Shown here piece by piece: positions 34,070-42,031 of a stretch of DNA of 64,000 nucleotides (positions within the stretch are counted from its first letter, which is position 1; each line of letters begins with the position of its first letter). The translations under genes and the position numbers were made by a program. Origin of the DNA: Bacteroidales bacterium (lineage in GTDB: Bacteria > Bacteroidota > Bacteroidia > Bacteroidales > P3). The stretch covers positions 1-64,000 of the forward strand of contig JAFVBC010000001.1 in NCBI GenBank assembly GCA_017480185.1, given 5' to 3'. The notes below the pieces were generated by a model. The model was not told where the DNA came from. It worked only from the letters and a program-made list of their open reading frames with translations, and did not search any database.

Positions 34070-34084
34070 TTGTTGCCGTTTTTC

Positions 34085-34507
34085 CCCACCCCCTACCCCT
34101 CCCAGGAGGGGAAGAGTGTGAGATAACCGCCCCACCCTGGAGGGGAAGATTGTGAGGTGAAAGTTGCAGCCCTCCCCAAAGGGGATGAATTTGATGCGGA
34201 ACTTACAACCCTCCCCTCCTCGGGAGGGGATAAAGGGGTGGGGCTACACGACAACGTTGCATGCAATTGCATTCGCTTTTCCAACTCGGTTCTCTCTGTT
34301 CTTACCCACCCCTAACCCCTCCCAGGAGGGGACGAGTGTGAGATAACCGCCCCACCCAGGAGGGGAAGAGGGTGAGGTGAAAGTTGCAGCCCTCCTCAAG
34401 AGGTGATGAATTGTGGCGGAACTTACAACCCTTCCCTCCCCAAAGGGGATGAGTTTGATGTGGAGCTTACAACCCTCCCCTCCTCGGGAGGGGATAAAGG
34501 GGTGGGG
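34085..34507. repeat. two copies of a C/G-rich repeat with inverted ends
   Basis: Unit 1 (34085-34245) and unit 2 (34303-34507) begin with ACCCC-type boxes and CCCCTCCCAGGAGGGG, share GTGAGATAACCGCCCCACCC and AAGTTGCAGCCCTCC, and both end GGGGATAAAGGGGTGGGG. Opposite ends carry inverted CCCCACCCC/GGGGTGGGG. It could be a small non-autonomous element or a structured intergenic repeat. There is no gene between 33814 and 34606. Confidence 0.7.
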
Positions 34508-34571
34508 CCAGGAAGGCCTACATCTTTTTTCAAGACGTTAAGTTAGTGTCAATCGGTGAGCATTTTTGTCG

Positions 34572-34579
34572 TATCTTTG
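34572..34579 (+). promoter_or_regulatory. promoter -7 element (TATCTTTG)
   Basis: Matches TAnnTTTG, 27 bp before the ATG of the GroES-like gene. The -33 box is unclear. Confidence 0.5.
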
Positions 34580-34606
34580 CCTCCGATTTTTTATCTCTTG
34601 CCAAAG

Positions 34607-34966
34607 ATGCCAAACAACGACATTGATAAACTGATTGTGGTGGGCGACCGCGTGTTGATCGACCCCGAAAGTGAACCCAAGCACACTAAAGGAGGATTGC
34701 TATTGCCAGCCGGCTACCAAGAAAAAGACGAGGTGCGCAGCGGCTACATCGTTAAATGCGGCCCCGGCTATGCCCTACCCTCGTCGGACGAGGGTGAATC
34801 GTGGCAACCAGGCTCGACCGAACCACGCTACCTGCCACTGCAAGTGCGCCCTGGCGACCGTGCTCTCTTTCTACCACGCAATGCCTACGAGGTGAAATAT
34901 GCCGACAAACGCTACTTCGTGGTGCCACAAAATGCCATACTGATGGTTGAACGAGACGATTTTTGA
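34607..34966 (+). CDS. GroES-family (Cpn10-like) protein
   Basis: 119 aa from MPNNDIDKLIVVGDRVLI at 34607. The Cpn10 fold signature GDRVLIDPE and the mobile-loop region TKGGLLLP are present, followed by RSGYIVKCGPG and a longer middle insert (ALPSSDEGESWQPGSTEPR). No groEL is adjacent, so it is probably a divergent second co-chaperone and not the main GroES. alaS starts 28 bp downstream. Confidence 0.8.
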   Translation: MPNNDIDKLIVVGDRVLIDPESEPKHTKGGLLLPAGYQEKDEVRSGYIVKCGPGYALPSSDEGESWQPGSTEPRYLPLQVRPGDRALFLPRNAYEVKYADKRYFVVPQNAILMVERDDF

Positions 34967-34994
34967 TTCACTGAAATAAAACACACTCACACCG

Positions 34995-37595
34995 ATGACC
35001 TCAAAAGAAATACGCAAGGCTTTCCTCGACTTTTTTGCCACTCACGGCCATCACATTGTGCCTTCGGCTCCAATGGTGGTGAAAAACGACCCCACTCTGA
35101 TGTTCACCAATGCTGGTATGAACCAGTTTAAGGATATATTCCTCGGAAACACCAACCCACCCTACAACCGCGCTGCCGACGCCCAGAAGTGCCTGCGTGT
35201 GAGCGGTAAACACAACGACTTGGAGGAGGTGGGACACGACACCTACCATCACACCATGTTCGAAATGCTGGGCAACTGGTCGTTTGGCGACTACTTTAAG
35301 CGCGAAGCCATTGCCTATGCATGGCAATTCCTCACCGAAGTGATGGCCATCGACAAAGAAAGCCTCTACGTAACCGTGTTTGGTGGCGACGACAAAGAGG
35401 GGCTGCAACTCGATACCGAAGCACTTGAATATTGGAAAGAACACATCGCAGCCGACCGCATACTGCTTGGATCGAAGAAAGACAACTTTTGGGAGATGGG
35501 CGAGCAGGGGCCGTGCGGTCCATGCTCGGAGATACACATCGACATTCGTACACCCGAAGAAAAAGCTCAAACACCTGGTCGCGACCTTGTGAACCACGAC
35601 CATCCTCAAGTCATTGAGATATGGAATCTTGTGTTTATGCAATACAACCGTTTGGCCAATGGCGCCCTTGAGCCACTAAAAGCCAAACATATAGACACAG
35701 GTATGGGCTTTGAACGTCTGTGCATGGTGATGCAAGGCAAGCGCAGTAACTACGACACCGATGTGTTTCAACCGCTGATACAAACCCTGGCCACCAAAGC
35801 AGGTGTGAGCTATGGTCACGACACTGCCACCGACGTGGCACTGCGCGTGTGCGCCGACCACCTGCGTGCCGTGAGCTTCTCGATAGCCGACGGCCAACTA
35901 CCATCCAACGCCAAAGCAGGCTACGTTATACGTCGCATACTGCGTCGCGCAGTTCGCTACGGCTACACATTCCTCCACCTCGCCGAACCATTTCTCCATA
36001 CACTGGTGCCCACATTGGTAGAGCAGATGGGCGACCAGTACACCGAACTGAAAAAGCAGCAAGACCTTGTGCAACGCATCATTCTTGAAGAGGAGCAAGC
36101 GTTTTTGCGCACCCTACAAAGTGGCATTAAACGATTTGAGGACTACGTGGCCAAAGGCAGTGCAGACCACACCGTTGACGGTGCCTTTGCTTTCGAATTG
36201 TTTGACACCTATGGTTTCCCAATCGACCTCACCCAACTGATGGCCACCGAAAAGGGCTGGCAAGTCGACATGCAGGGCTTTGAGCAAGGCCTCATGGCAC
36301 AGAAGACACGTAGCCGTGCGGCCGCAGCAGTCGAGAACGACGACTGGCAAGAATTGCTACCCGATGCCGAACAAGAGTTTGTTGGCTACGACACACTTGA
36401 GGCCGACGTGCACATTGCTCGCTACCGTCAGGTTAAAACAAAAGATAAGACGTTCTATCAGTTAGTGCTCGACCGCACTCCATTCTACGGCGAAAGTGGC
36501 GGACAAGTGGGCGACAGCGGCACACTGACACACGACAGTATAAAGATTGAGATAATCAACACCAAGAAAGAGAACGGACTGACCGTACACATTGTCAATA
36601 CCTTGCCCGCCGATCTTACGGCTACATTCCACGCCAATGTCGACCCTACACGTCGCTTGGCTACAGCCTGCAACCACACGGCTACCCATCTGATGCACTA
36701 CGCGTTGCGACAAGTGCTGGGCACACACGTAGAGCAAAAGGGGTCGAGTGTCGACCACGAGCGTCTGCGCTTCGACTTTAGCCACTTTGCCAAACTGTCG
36801 CACGATGAAATAAGAGCCGTGGAGAATATTGTCAACACTATGATTCGTTCCTGCATACCACTCGACGAACACCGCGCGATGCCGATAGACGAGGCTCGCA
36901 ACATGGGAGCCATGGCTCTATTTGGCGAAAAATACGGCGACCATGTACGTGTAGTGCGATACGGCGAAAGTGTGGAACTTTGTGGTGGTACACACGTCGC
37001 CAACACCGGCATGATTGGTTCGTTTCGCATCATATCCGAAAGTGCAGTCGCAGCAGGCATGCGCCGCATCGAAGCTGTCACGGCACAAGCAGCCATCATC
37101 TACGCCGACCGCATGCAGGAGCAACTGGATACGCTGCGAGAAATGACAAAAAATCCAAAAGACATAGCCACAGCAATAGCCAAACTGCAAGACGACAACA
37201 CCCAACTAAAGGCCGAGGTGGAGGCACTGAAATCCGAAAAAGCAAACTCGATTGCCCAAAGCATTGCCACACGTCTAACCAAACAAAGCACCATAGTAGA
37301 GCGCGTTTCGTTCGACGTAAATCTTGTGAAAGATGCCCTACTAACATTACGATCACAGCATAAAGACATGGCCTTGATGCTGGCAAGCGTAAGTGATGGC
37401 AAACCGTCGCTGCTAATCGTACTGGGAGAAGATCGTGTTGCCTCTGGTCTTAACGCTGGCCAGTTGGTACGCACCTTGAGTAAAGAAATACAAGGTGGTG
37501 GTGGCGGGCAGCCTCATTTTGCTACAGCCGGTGGTAAAAACCCCGACGGAATAGACCGTGCCATCCAACTTGCAACGGAGATGCTCAAAGCCTAA
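34995..37595 (+). CDS. alaS: alanyl-tRNA synthetase
   Basis: 866 aa. A class II catalytic core (motif 1 region PTLMFTNAGMNQFKDIF, motif 2 with RVSGKHNDLEEVGHD) is followed by the editing domain with HTATHLMH and CGGTH, and the C-Ala domain with GGGGGQPHFATAGG near the end. It charges tRNA-Ala and clears mischarged Ser and Gly. Length is typical and no defects are visible. Confidence 0.97.
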   Translation: MTSKEIRKAFLDFFATHGHHIVPSAPMVVKNDPTLMFTNAGMNQFKDIFLGNTNPPYNRAADAQKCLRVSGKHNDLEEVGHDTYHHTMFEMLGNWSFGDYFKREAIAYAWQFLTEVMAIDKESLYVTVFGGDDKEGLQLDTEALEYWKEHIAADRILLGSKKDNFWEMGEQGPCGPCSEIHIDIRTPEEKAQTPGRDLVNHDHPQVIEIWNLVFMQYNRLANGALEPLKAKHIDTGMGFERLCMVMQGKRSNYDTDVFQPLIQTLATKAGVSYGHDTATDVALRVCADHLRAVSFSIADGQLPSNAKAGYVIRRILRRAVRYGYTFLHLAEPFLHTLVPTLVEQMGDQYTELKKQQDLVQRIILEEEQAFLRTLQSGIKRFEDYVAKGSADHTVDGAFAFELFDTYGFPIDLTQLMATEKGWQVDMQGFEQGLMAQKTRSRAAAAVENDDWQELLPDAEQEFVGYDTLEADVHIARYRQVKTKDKTFYQLVLDRTPFYGESGGQVGDSGTLTHDSIKIEIINTKKENGLTVHIVNTLPADLTATFHANVDPTRRLATACNHTATHLMHYALRQVLGTHVEQKGSSVDHERLRFDFSHFAKLSHDEIRAVENIVNTMIRSCIPLDEHRAMPIDEARNMGAMALFGEKYGDHVRVVRYGESVELCGGTHVANTGMIGSFRIISESAVAAGMRRIEAVTAQAAIIYADRMQEQLDTLREMTKNPKDIATAIAKLQDDNTQLKAEVEALKSEKANSIAQSIATRLTKQSTIVERVSFDVNLVKDALLTLRSQHKDMALMLASVSDGKPSLLIVLGEDRVASGLNAGQLVRTLSKEIQGGGGGQPHFATAGGKNPDGIDRAIQLATEMLKA

Positions 37596-37669
37596 ACGCA
37601 TCATCTACTTTTTACGTTGTGAATTTTCGCCACTTATGGCATGAAAACAATGTAAAAGCCAGTAGAACA

Positions 37670-37882
37670 ATGGAAATCCCCGAACAAGTCAGAGAGGCCG
37701 CAGTCGGCCTCGGTACAGAAATAGCATACCTGCATCAGCGCAAGGGGTACGCCGTCTATAGCGTAGGAATGCCGCATAAGAAAGGAGTATTAACCTGCCC
37801 AACAGGACTTCCAACAGTCGTGATATTCAAGGCAGGGAAAGCACGTGCCGTGGCAGGTAGCGAAGTTTTCGACTGGCTATAA
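37670..37882 (+). CDS. candidate immunity protein, paralogue 1
   Basis: 70 aa starting MEIPEQVREAAVGLGTEIAY at 37670. It shares its first 16 residues almost exactly with the next gene and its overall pattern (GxxxxY, TGxP, FxxGK) with the next two, making a tandem family. No domain is recognised. Its associated minus-strand toxin tip seems to be deleted: only 35 bp separate it from the next gene. An immunity role is inferred from the array. Confidence 0.6.
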   Translation: MEIPEQVREAAVGLGTEIAYLHQRKGYAVYSVGMPHKKGVLTCPTGLPTVVIFKAGKARAVAGSEVFDWL

Positions 37883-37917
37883 CTTGAGAAAAACAACTCG
37901 TAAAAATCAGTAGGACA

Positions 37918-38145
37918 ATGGAAATACCGAAACAAGTCAGAGAGGCTGCAGTCGGCCTCGGCACAGAGGTTAAATATATCGGCGTGTACCAAGGGGAAAA
38001 TGTCTATGAGGTGTACACACTCGCCACAGATGGTTGTTGCGTTGAGACAGGCATGCCGATTTTGGCGTTCTTTGACGGCAAGACCACCCGTATTGAAATC
38101 AACGATAAGAATTTATCAATACTGACAGCCCTCAACGCTTCTTGA
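37918..38145 (+). CDS. candidate immunity protein, paralogue 2
   Basis: 75 aa starting MEIPKQVREAAVGLGTEVKY. It is preceded by the repeated leader TTGAGAAAAACAACTCGTAA (37883-37902). Its last 14 bases overlap, tail to tail, the end of a minus-strand toxin-tip remnant (stop at 38132). It is small and cytoplasmic with no signal peptide. Function is inferred only from context. Confidence 0.6.
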   Translation: MEIPKQVREAAVGLGTEVKYIGVYQGENVYEVYTLATDGCCVETGMPILAFFDGKTTRIEINDKNLSILTALNAS

Positions 38146-38345
38146 TGAGGCGTGAAAACATCCTCCTGTTTATCAACTTGTCATCCATTCTCCTGATACC
38201 TATATTGATGGCTTTTTCAAGAAAGTCAACACCATCTTGTGTGAACAACCTGTCGCCCTTTTGCCCTGTTTTTGGGTCGTACCCTACACGAGTGTTAGGA
38301 GTGTGCAGGAAGATTGCTTCTCGCGTAAATTTGAGAAAATAACCA
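38132..38345 (-). pseudogene. orphan toxin-tip remnant T2 with repeated pre-toxin segment
   Basis: Reads FTREAIFLHTPNTRVGYDPKTGQKG, a pre-toxin-like linker, then about 45 residues ending MFSRLIKKR at 38132. The linker is repeated in T3. It has no start codon of its own near the linker, as expected for a displaced C-terminal cassette. It converges on paralogue 2. Confidence 0.5.
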
Positions 38346-38348
38346 TCT

Positions 38349-38606
38349 TTGCGACCGATTATGAAGCATTTGATTAAACAACTCGAACAAGGTGCACTGC
38401 AATTTGCGCAACAAGAGATTAGCGACCTCGCCATCGGAGCCAAGTATATTGGCACCGAAGGAGGTACATCGTATTTTGAGCCACAATATAAGCCGTTGCT
38501 CGAAAGTTCAACAGGCAATATACACCTGATTACGTTCAGAGGGGGGCAATACGGAGTTACCTATGACCGCAAAGAAATAGAGAGCGTCAATGCCGAGATT
38601 TTTTGA
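38349..38606 (+). CDS. candidate immunity protein, paralogue 3
   Basis: 85 aa starting ATGAAGCATTTG (MKHLIKQLEQ) at 38361, or 38349 for a longer form (MRPIMKH). Residues from ISDLAIGAKYIGTEGGTSYF follow the same pattern as paralogues 1 and 2. The leader CGTAAATTTGAGAAAATAAC precedes it. Its end overlaps remnant T3 by 20 bp in convergent orientation. Confidence 0.55.
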   Translation: MRPIMKHLIKQLEQGALQFAQQEISDLAIGAKYIGTEGGTSYFEPQYKPLLESSTGNIHLITFRGGQYGVTYDRKEIESVNAEIF

Positions 38607-38780
38607 ATGCTCCAGCAACAGACGGGGTAATCAATTTATCGTCTATCCGCATCAGCCAGCATTGGGATAGTAAAACAGAATTTTGCCACCAGCTATCCCA
38701 GCCTTTTTTGCCAGTTTGTGGGTCGTACCCTACACGAGTGTTAGGAGTTTGCAAGAAGATTGCTCCTCACGTAAATTTGA
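38587..38780 (-). pseudogene. orphan toxin-tip remnant T3
   Basis: On the minus strand the frame reads LKFT, an in-frame TGA, then GAIFLQTPNTRVGYDPQTGK, followed by a Trp-rich tip (KKGWDSWWQNSVLLSQCWL) and a stop at 38587. The linker is nearly identical to that of T2, but the tip is different. The internal stop marks it as decayed or silent. Confidence 0.5.
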
Positions 38781-38801
38781 GAAAACAACTCGTAATAAAC
38801 A

Positions 38802-39041
38802 ATGAGAGAAGAATTTACAACAGCCATGCACAGCGAGATGCTGGAAGGAGAAGAGACACCGAAGGACGTTGCCATTATGGGCGTGTTCGGGGCGATGCGC
38901 AGACATCAGTCGCTAAAGAAGGCTCTCCGAGAATACACGGAAGTAACTGCAAAGCAGTTCAAGGATAACGTAGTGAGGGTTATCGAATTTGACTCGTGGG
39001 AAGAGTTTGAAGGGCGGTACGGACATTTACTTGATGCCTAA
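38802..39041 (+). CDS. candidate immunity protein, unrelated small protein
   Basis: 79 aa starting MREEFTTAMHSEMLEGEETP, mostly helical with many charged residues and ending GRYGHLLDA. It is preceded by the repeated leader (CGTAAATTTGAGAAAACAAC). It overlaps remnant T4 by 15 bp at the 3' ends. No family is recognised; the role is inferred from the array. Confidence 0.55.
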   Translation: MREEFTTAMHSEMLEGEETPKDVAIMGVFGAMRRHQSLKKALREYTEVTAKQFKDNVVRVIEFDSWEEFEGRYGHLLDA

Positions 39042-39135
39042 ATACCGCTCGAACACCTCTGTCTGTACAACGTCGCGAAGGTTCAACAAACCGTCCCAAC
39101 CAGTATCAAGGAGCAACTCCTTCGATCACGGATAA
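39027..39135 (-). pseudogene. orphan toxin-tip remnant T4
   Basis: The minus-strand frame encodes SKELLLDTGWDGLLNLRDVV and ends FERYLGIK at 39027. Upstream, the repeat segment encoding YELFFSNLR-type residues is present in another frame, so it has lost continuity with a pre-toxin part. Confidence 0.4.
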
Positions 39136-39199
39136 CCTGTCATAAGGTTCGTTACCCTATCGCGTAAATTTGAGAAAAATAACTCATAAAACGCAGTAA

Positions 39200-39529
39200 A
39201 TGATTGACAAAGAACGCTTGAAAAAATGTAGACTGTACACAGGCGAGGATATATGGCCGGAATTGCCTGGGATGCTTGGTTTTTTTTGGGAGGCCGAGGC
39301 AAATTGGGCAAACGGGAGACATTTGCCACTCAATGAAGGAGAATCGGCAAAGTCTTTATTGGAAAGACTCGGAACGCTTTCAATAAAACCAGAAGTTCCT
39401 CATTCTCTGTTGATTGAGTTATTTATAACATTGCGCAGGGTTCTTGTTGGAAAGGGGTATAACGAAGGTCAAATCGAAATAAAATTTGCATCGTTGTTGA
39501 ACGACTACATCAAAACCACATCGAAATAA
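39200..39529 (+). CDS. candidate immunity protein, helical
   Basis: 109 aa starting MIDKERLKKCRLYTGEDIWP. The acidic N-terminal half (WPELPGMLGFFWEAEANW) and helical C-terminal half resemble small immunity proteins in general composition, but I do not recognise a family. The leader repeat (CGTAAATTTGAGAAAAATAA, 39163-39182) precedes it. Its 3' end overlaps the MuF fragment by 20 bp. Confidence 0.55.
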   Translation: MIDKERLKKCRLYTGEDIWPELPGMLGFFWEAEANWANGRHLPLNEGESAKSLLERLGTLSIKPEVPHSLLIELFITLRRVLVGKGYNEGQIEIKFASLLNDYIKTTSK

Positions 39530-39839
39530 TGCACCCCGTGAATTGTCTTGTATCCAGTAATTTTCCACCTCGCTTTTTGGTCGAGGTAACATAGCAGCGG
39601 CAATGCGGATGCCAGCCAGTAAACTTGAAGTCCTTCGGGTATTTCCCCTCTAACTCGTCGCAGATGTCGTGGAACTCCCCGTTGGGAACGCCTTTGCAGG
39701 TGTGGTTGTTCGACAGATGCACCTCGATACCCACCACGAAATCGAGGTCTTGGTATCGCTCGTAGTCAGCCGTGCGGTAGGCCATATTAGTCTCGGTAGC
39801 GGCCAGCCGTCGGGTGTTCATGTACGAGTAGCGGTACAC
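39510..39839 (-). pseudogene. fragment of MuF-like phage head-morphogenesis protein
   Basis: About 110 residues with VYRYSYMNTRRLAATETNMAYRTADYERYQ, HLSNNHTCKGVP, CDELEGKYPKDF and GWHPHCRCYV. The last is the metal-binding HCRCY signature of the Mu gpF-like head-protein domain. No portal or other head gene accompanies it and the N-terminal part is missing; the frame upstream (39840-39896) is broken. Temperate-phage MuF proteins are known to carry polymorphic toxin tips. The end converges with the gene at 39200. Confidence 0.65.
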
Positions 39840-39896
39840 GCCCTGTCTGCGGCAGCTGCTTCGTGTGCTGCCGCCTCATATATAGCCAGCACCTGA

Positions 39897-40186
39897 CGTT
39901 CTATAAAGTCGGAAAGTGTTTCTATAAAAAAGCAACCACTACTATGCGTCTGCAACGTATAGAAAAAAACGGCAAAAAAGCTTCTCTGTAATATTTAGAC
40001 GCTACCCACCATATCAATGCCACATAAAGACGTAGAGATACGCCACCCAAAGGGGGGGGCACTGTCGTACTGATCAAAGCTGGTAAAGGCCGTACAGTGT
40101 TCGATAGCAAAGTATTATGTCGGCTATGGATTGATAATTGTGCCTTTTGTCTGGGGGTAGAACTTTGTGAGGGATGTTATTAGCGT
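39897..40186. other. gene-free spacer with G8 tract
   Basis: No convincing gene. A run of eight G (near 40053) and degenerate sequence suggest decayed mobile DNA between the MuF fragment and the lipoate gene. Confidence 0.5.
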
Positions 40187-42028
40187 TTAGCCATTCTCTC
40201 CTTGTTCTGCATGATATGACGAACGCACAAGCGGACCACTGACAGCATGTGTGAAGCCCAACTCAATAGCCTTAACCCGATAGCGAGCAAACTCTTCGGG
40301 GGTATAGTAGCGCGCAACGGGTAGGTGGTTGTGTGTAGGTTGCAGGTATTGACCAATGGTAATCCGTCGACACCCCGTAGCACGCACGTCTTTTAGCAGT
40401 TGCAATACTTCATCGTCGGTTTCTCCAAGGCCAAGCATAAAGCCCGTTTTGCTGTTGAAGCCACACATTTCGATGTAACTAAGCACGTCAAGACTTTGTT
40501 CGTATTTTGCAACACTGCGCACCGACGGAGTCAGCCGAGCCGTGGTTTCCATGTTGTGTCCAACAACATCGGGGGCTGCTTTTAGGATTACGTCTATCAA
40601 TTCGTGCCGTCCTTGAAAGTCGGGTATTAGTACCTCTACCTTTGTTTTAGGGCACACTTCGCGCACTTTCTGCACAGTATGTGCCCAGTGATTAGCTCCG
40701 AGGTCGGGCAAATCGTCGCGATCAACGCTTGTAATAACAGCATAGTGCAACCCCATCAGACGTATGCTTTCTGCAACCCGAGCAGGTTCGTCTGGGTCAA
40801 GGGGATGCGGACGACCGGTGAGTGTGTTACAGAATCGGCAACGACGAGTGCATATATCACCTCCTATCATAAAGGTGGCGGTGCTGTTGCGCCAACATTC
40901 CGCTCTATTGGGGCAGAGACCACTTTGGCAAATGGTGTGTAAATTGTGTTCGCTAATGATGCGTTTAGTTGTCTGATAGGCTTCGCCTACAGGGGCTTGC
41001 ATCTTCAGCCACACGGGTTTTCGTTGGGGCGACGAGGGCATTTTTTCGGCAGGAAAAAGCAAATCGAGTAGGCCTTTGAGCGTCAATCCTCGGATAATAC
41101 TATCCAAACATACGCCTTCCAAAGCGTGAGTAATGGCCTCGCGCGTGAACAGAGAACCTTTCATCGGCGCAAACAGTTCACCATCAATATCACCCAAGAG
41201 GAAGTAATCGCCAGTGAAATTTGTTGCCTGCACAGCATTGTTGTGCAACTCGACGCTTGCCTCGATTGTACCAACGCCTTCCAAGCGGGCTTTGCGCACA
41301 ATGCTGTAGCTGGGATTGCTCCCATATATGAATGCGTCGGATGCTATGTTTTTTTCAATTTCTTTGATTGCCTGTAGTTCGCTGTCTGTGATGCGTCGCG
41401 CGGCTTCGCCACACAACACCCGTCGGGCCTCGGCAATATAGGCATTGATTGGCATTGACGTGTGGTCGGCAACATTGCCCACCCTTTGGCTCACCGACAC
41501 AACCCCTTTGCTTTGCAGTTTGGCTCGCGATGGGGTGATGGCTTGTTGCATAGTGGCAAAATCGGTGCTAAAAAGCAGCGAGTTGTGCATTATCACACGA
41601 TTGGCACAACGGTATATGGCTGCACCAGCCACTTTCTTTCCATCGACTAAAAGGTCGTTACGTCCAGAAAGAGAGGCATTGATACCTATTGCTTCCAATG
41701 TACGAGCCGTGTCGCGCATGTGCCGCTCAAAGGTGCTTGCAACATCACTGGCACGATTGATGTAACTGAACAGGATGCATCCGCTGTCACTATAAATACA
41801 GCCACCACCACTCTTACGGCGCGTGATGGCAATATTGTTTTGTCGACAAAAGTCGACATTCACCTCATTATCTATCAACTGGTTACGTCCCACCATGACA
41901 CAGGGGTCGACCTGCCACATGACGAAATAATCGTCGTCAAGCCAATGCTTGGCCACATACTCCTCAACAGCAAACCAAAAGGGTACGGTGCGGTAGTTTT
42001 CTGCACCGCTTATTTCAATGTACTTCAT
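40187..42028 (-). CDS. fusion of lipoate-protein ligase and lipoyl synthase
   Basis: 613 aa in one uninterrupted frame. Residues about 1-330 are a lipoate-protein ligase A-type domain (RRKSGGGCIYSDSGC, GRNDLLVDGKKVAGAA). Residues about 345-605 are lipoyl synthase (radical SAM): the auxiliary-cluster CQSGLCPNRAEC, the SAM-cluster CTRRCRFC and the terminal RSSY. One polypeptide would thus load lipoate or octanoate on 2-oxoacid dehydrogenase and GcvH proteins and insert the sulfurs. It starts 3 bp after sufB, so Fe-S supply and LipA are co-expressed. Confidence 0.93.
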   Translation of the reverse strand: MKYIEISGAENYRTVPFWFAVEEYVAKHWLDDDYFVMWQVDPCVMVGRNQLIDNEVNVDFCRQNNIAITRRKSGGGCIYSDSGCILFSYINRASDVASTFERHMRDTARTLEAIGINASLSGRNDLLVDGKKVAGAAIYRCANRVIMHNSLLFSTDFATMQQAITPSRAKLQSKGVVSVSQRVGNVADHTSMPINAYIAEARRVLCGEAARRITDSELQAIKEIEKNIASDAFIYGSNPSYSIVRKARLEGVGTIEASVELHNNAVQATNFTGDYFLLGDIDGELFAPMKGSLFTREAITHALEGVCLDSIIRGLTLKGLLDLLFPAEKMPSSPQRKPVWLKMQAPVGEAYQTTKRIISEHNLHTICQSGLCPNRAECWRNSTATFMIGGDICTRRCRFCNTLTGRPHPLDPDEPARVAESIRLMGLHYAVITSVDRDDLPDLGANHWAHTVQKVREVCPKTKVEVLIPDFQGRHELIDVILKAAPDVVGHNMETTARLTPSVRSVAKYEQSLDVLSYIEMCGFNSKTGFMLGLGETDDEVLQLLKDVRATGCRRITIGQYLQPTHNHLPVARYYTPEEFARYRVKAIELGFTHAVSGPLVRSSYHAEQGENG

Positions 42029-42031
42029 CTT

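Noticed and set aside
33814..34089. N-terminal extension of the exported protein through the repeats
   Set aside because: The extension is translated palindromic repeat, and a normal signal peptide starts at 33813.
38142..38342. 66-codon plus-strand frame starting MMRRENILLF
   Set aside because: It lies opposite the T2 remnant and contains the antisense of the repeated linker; the minus-strand reading explains the conserved repeat better.
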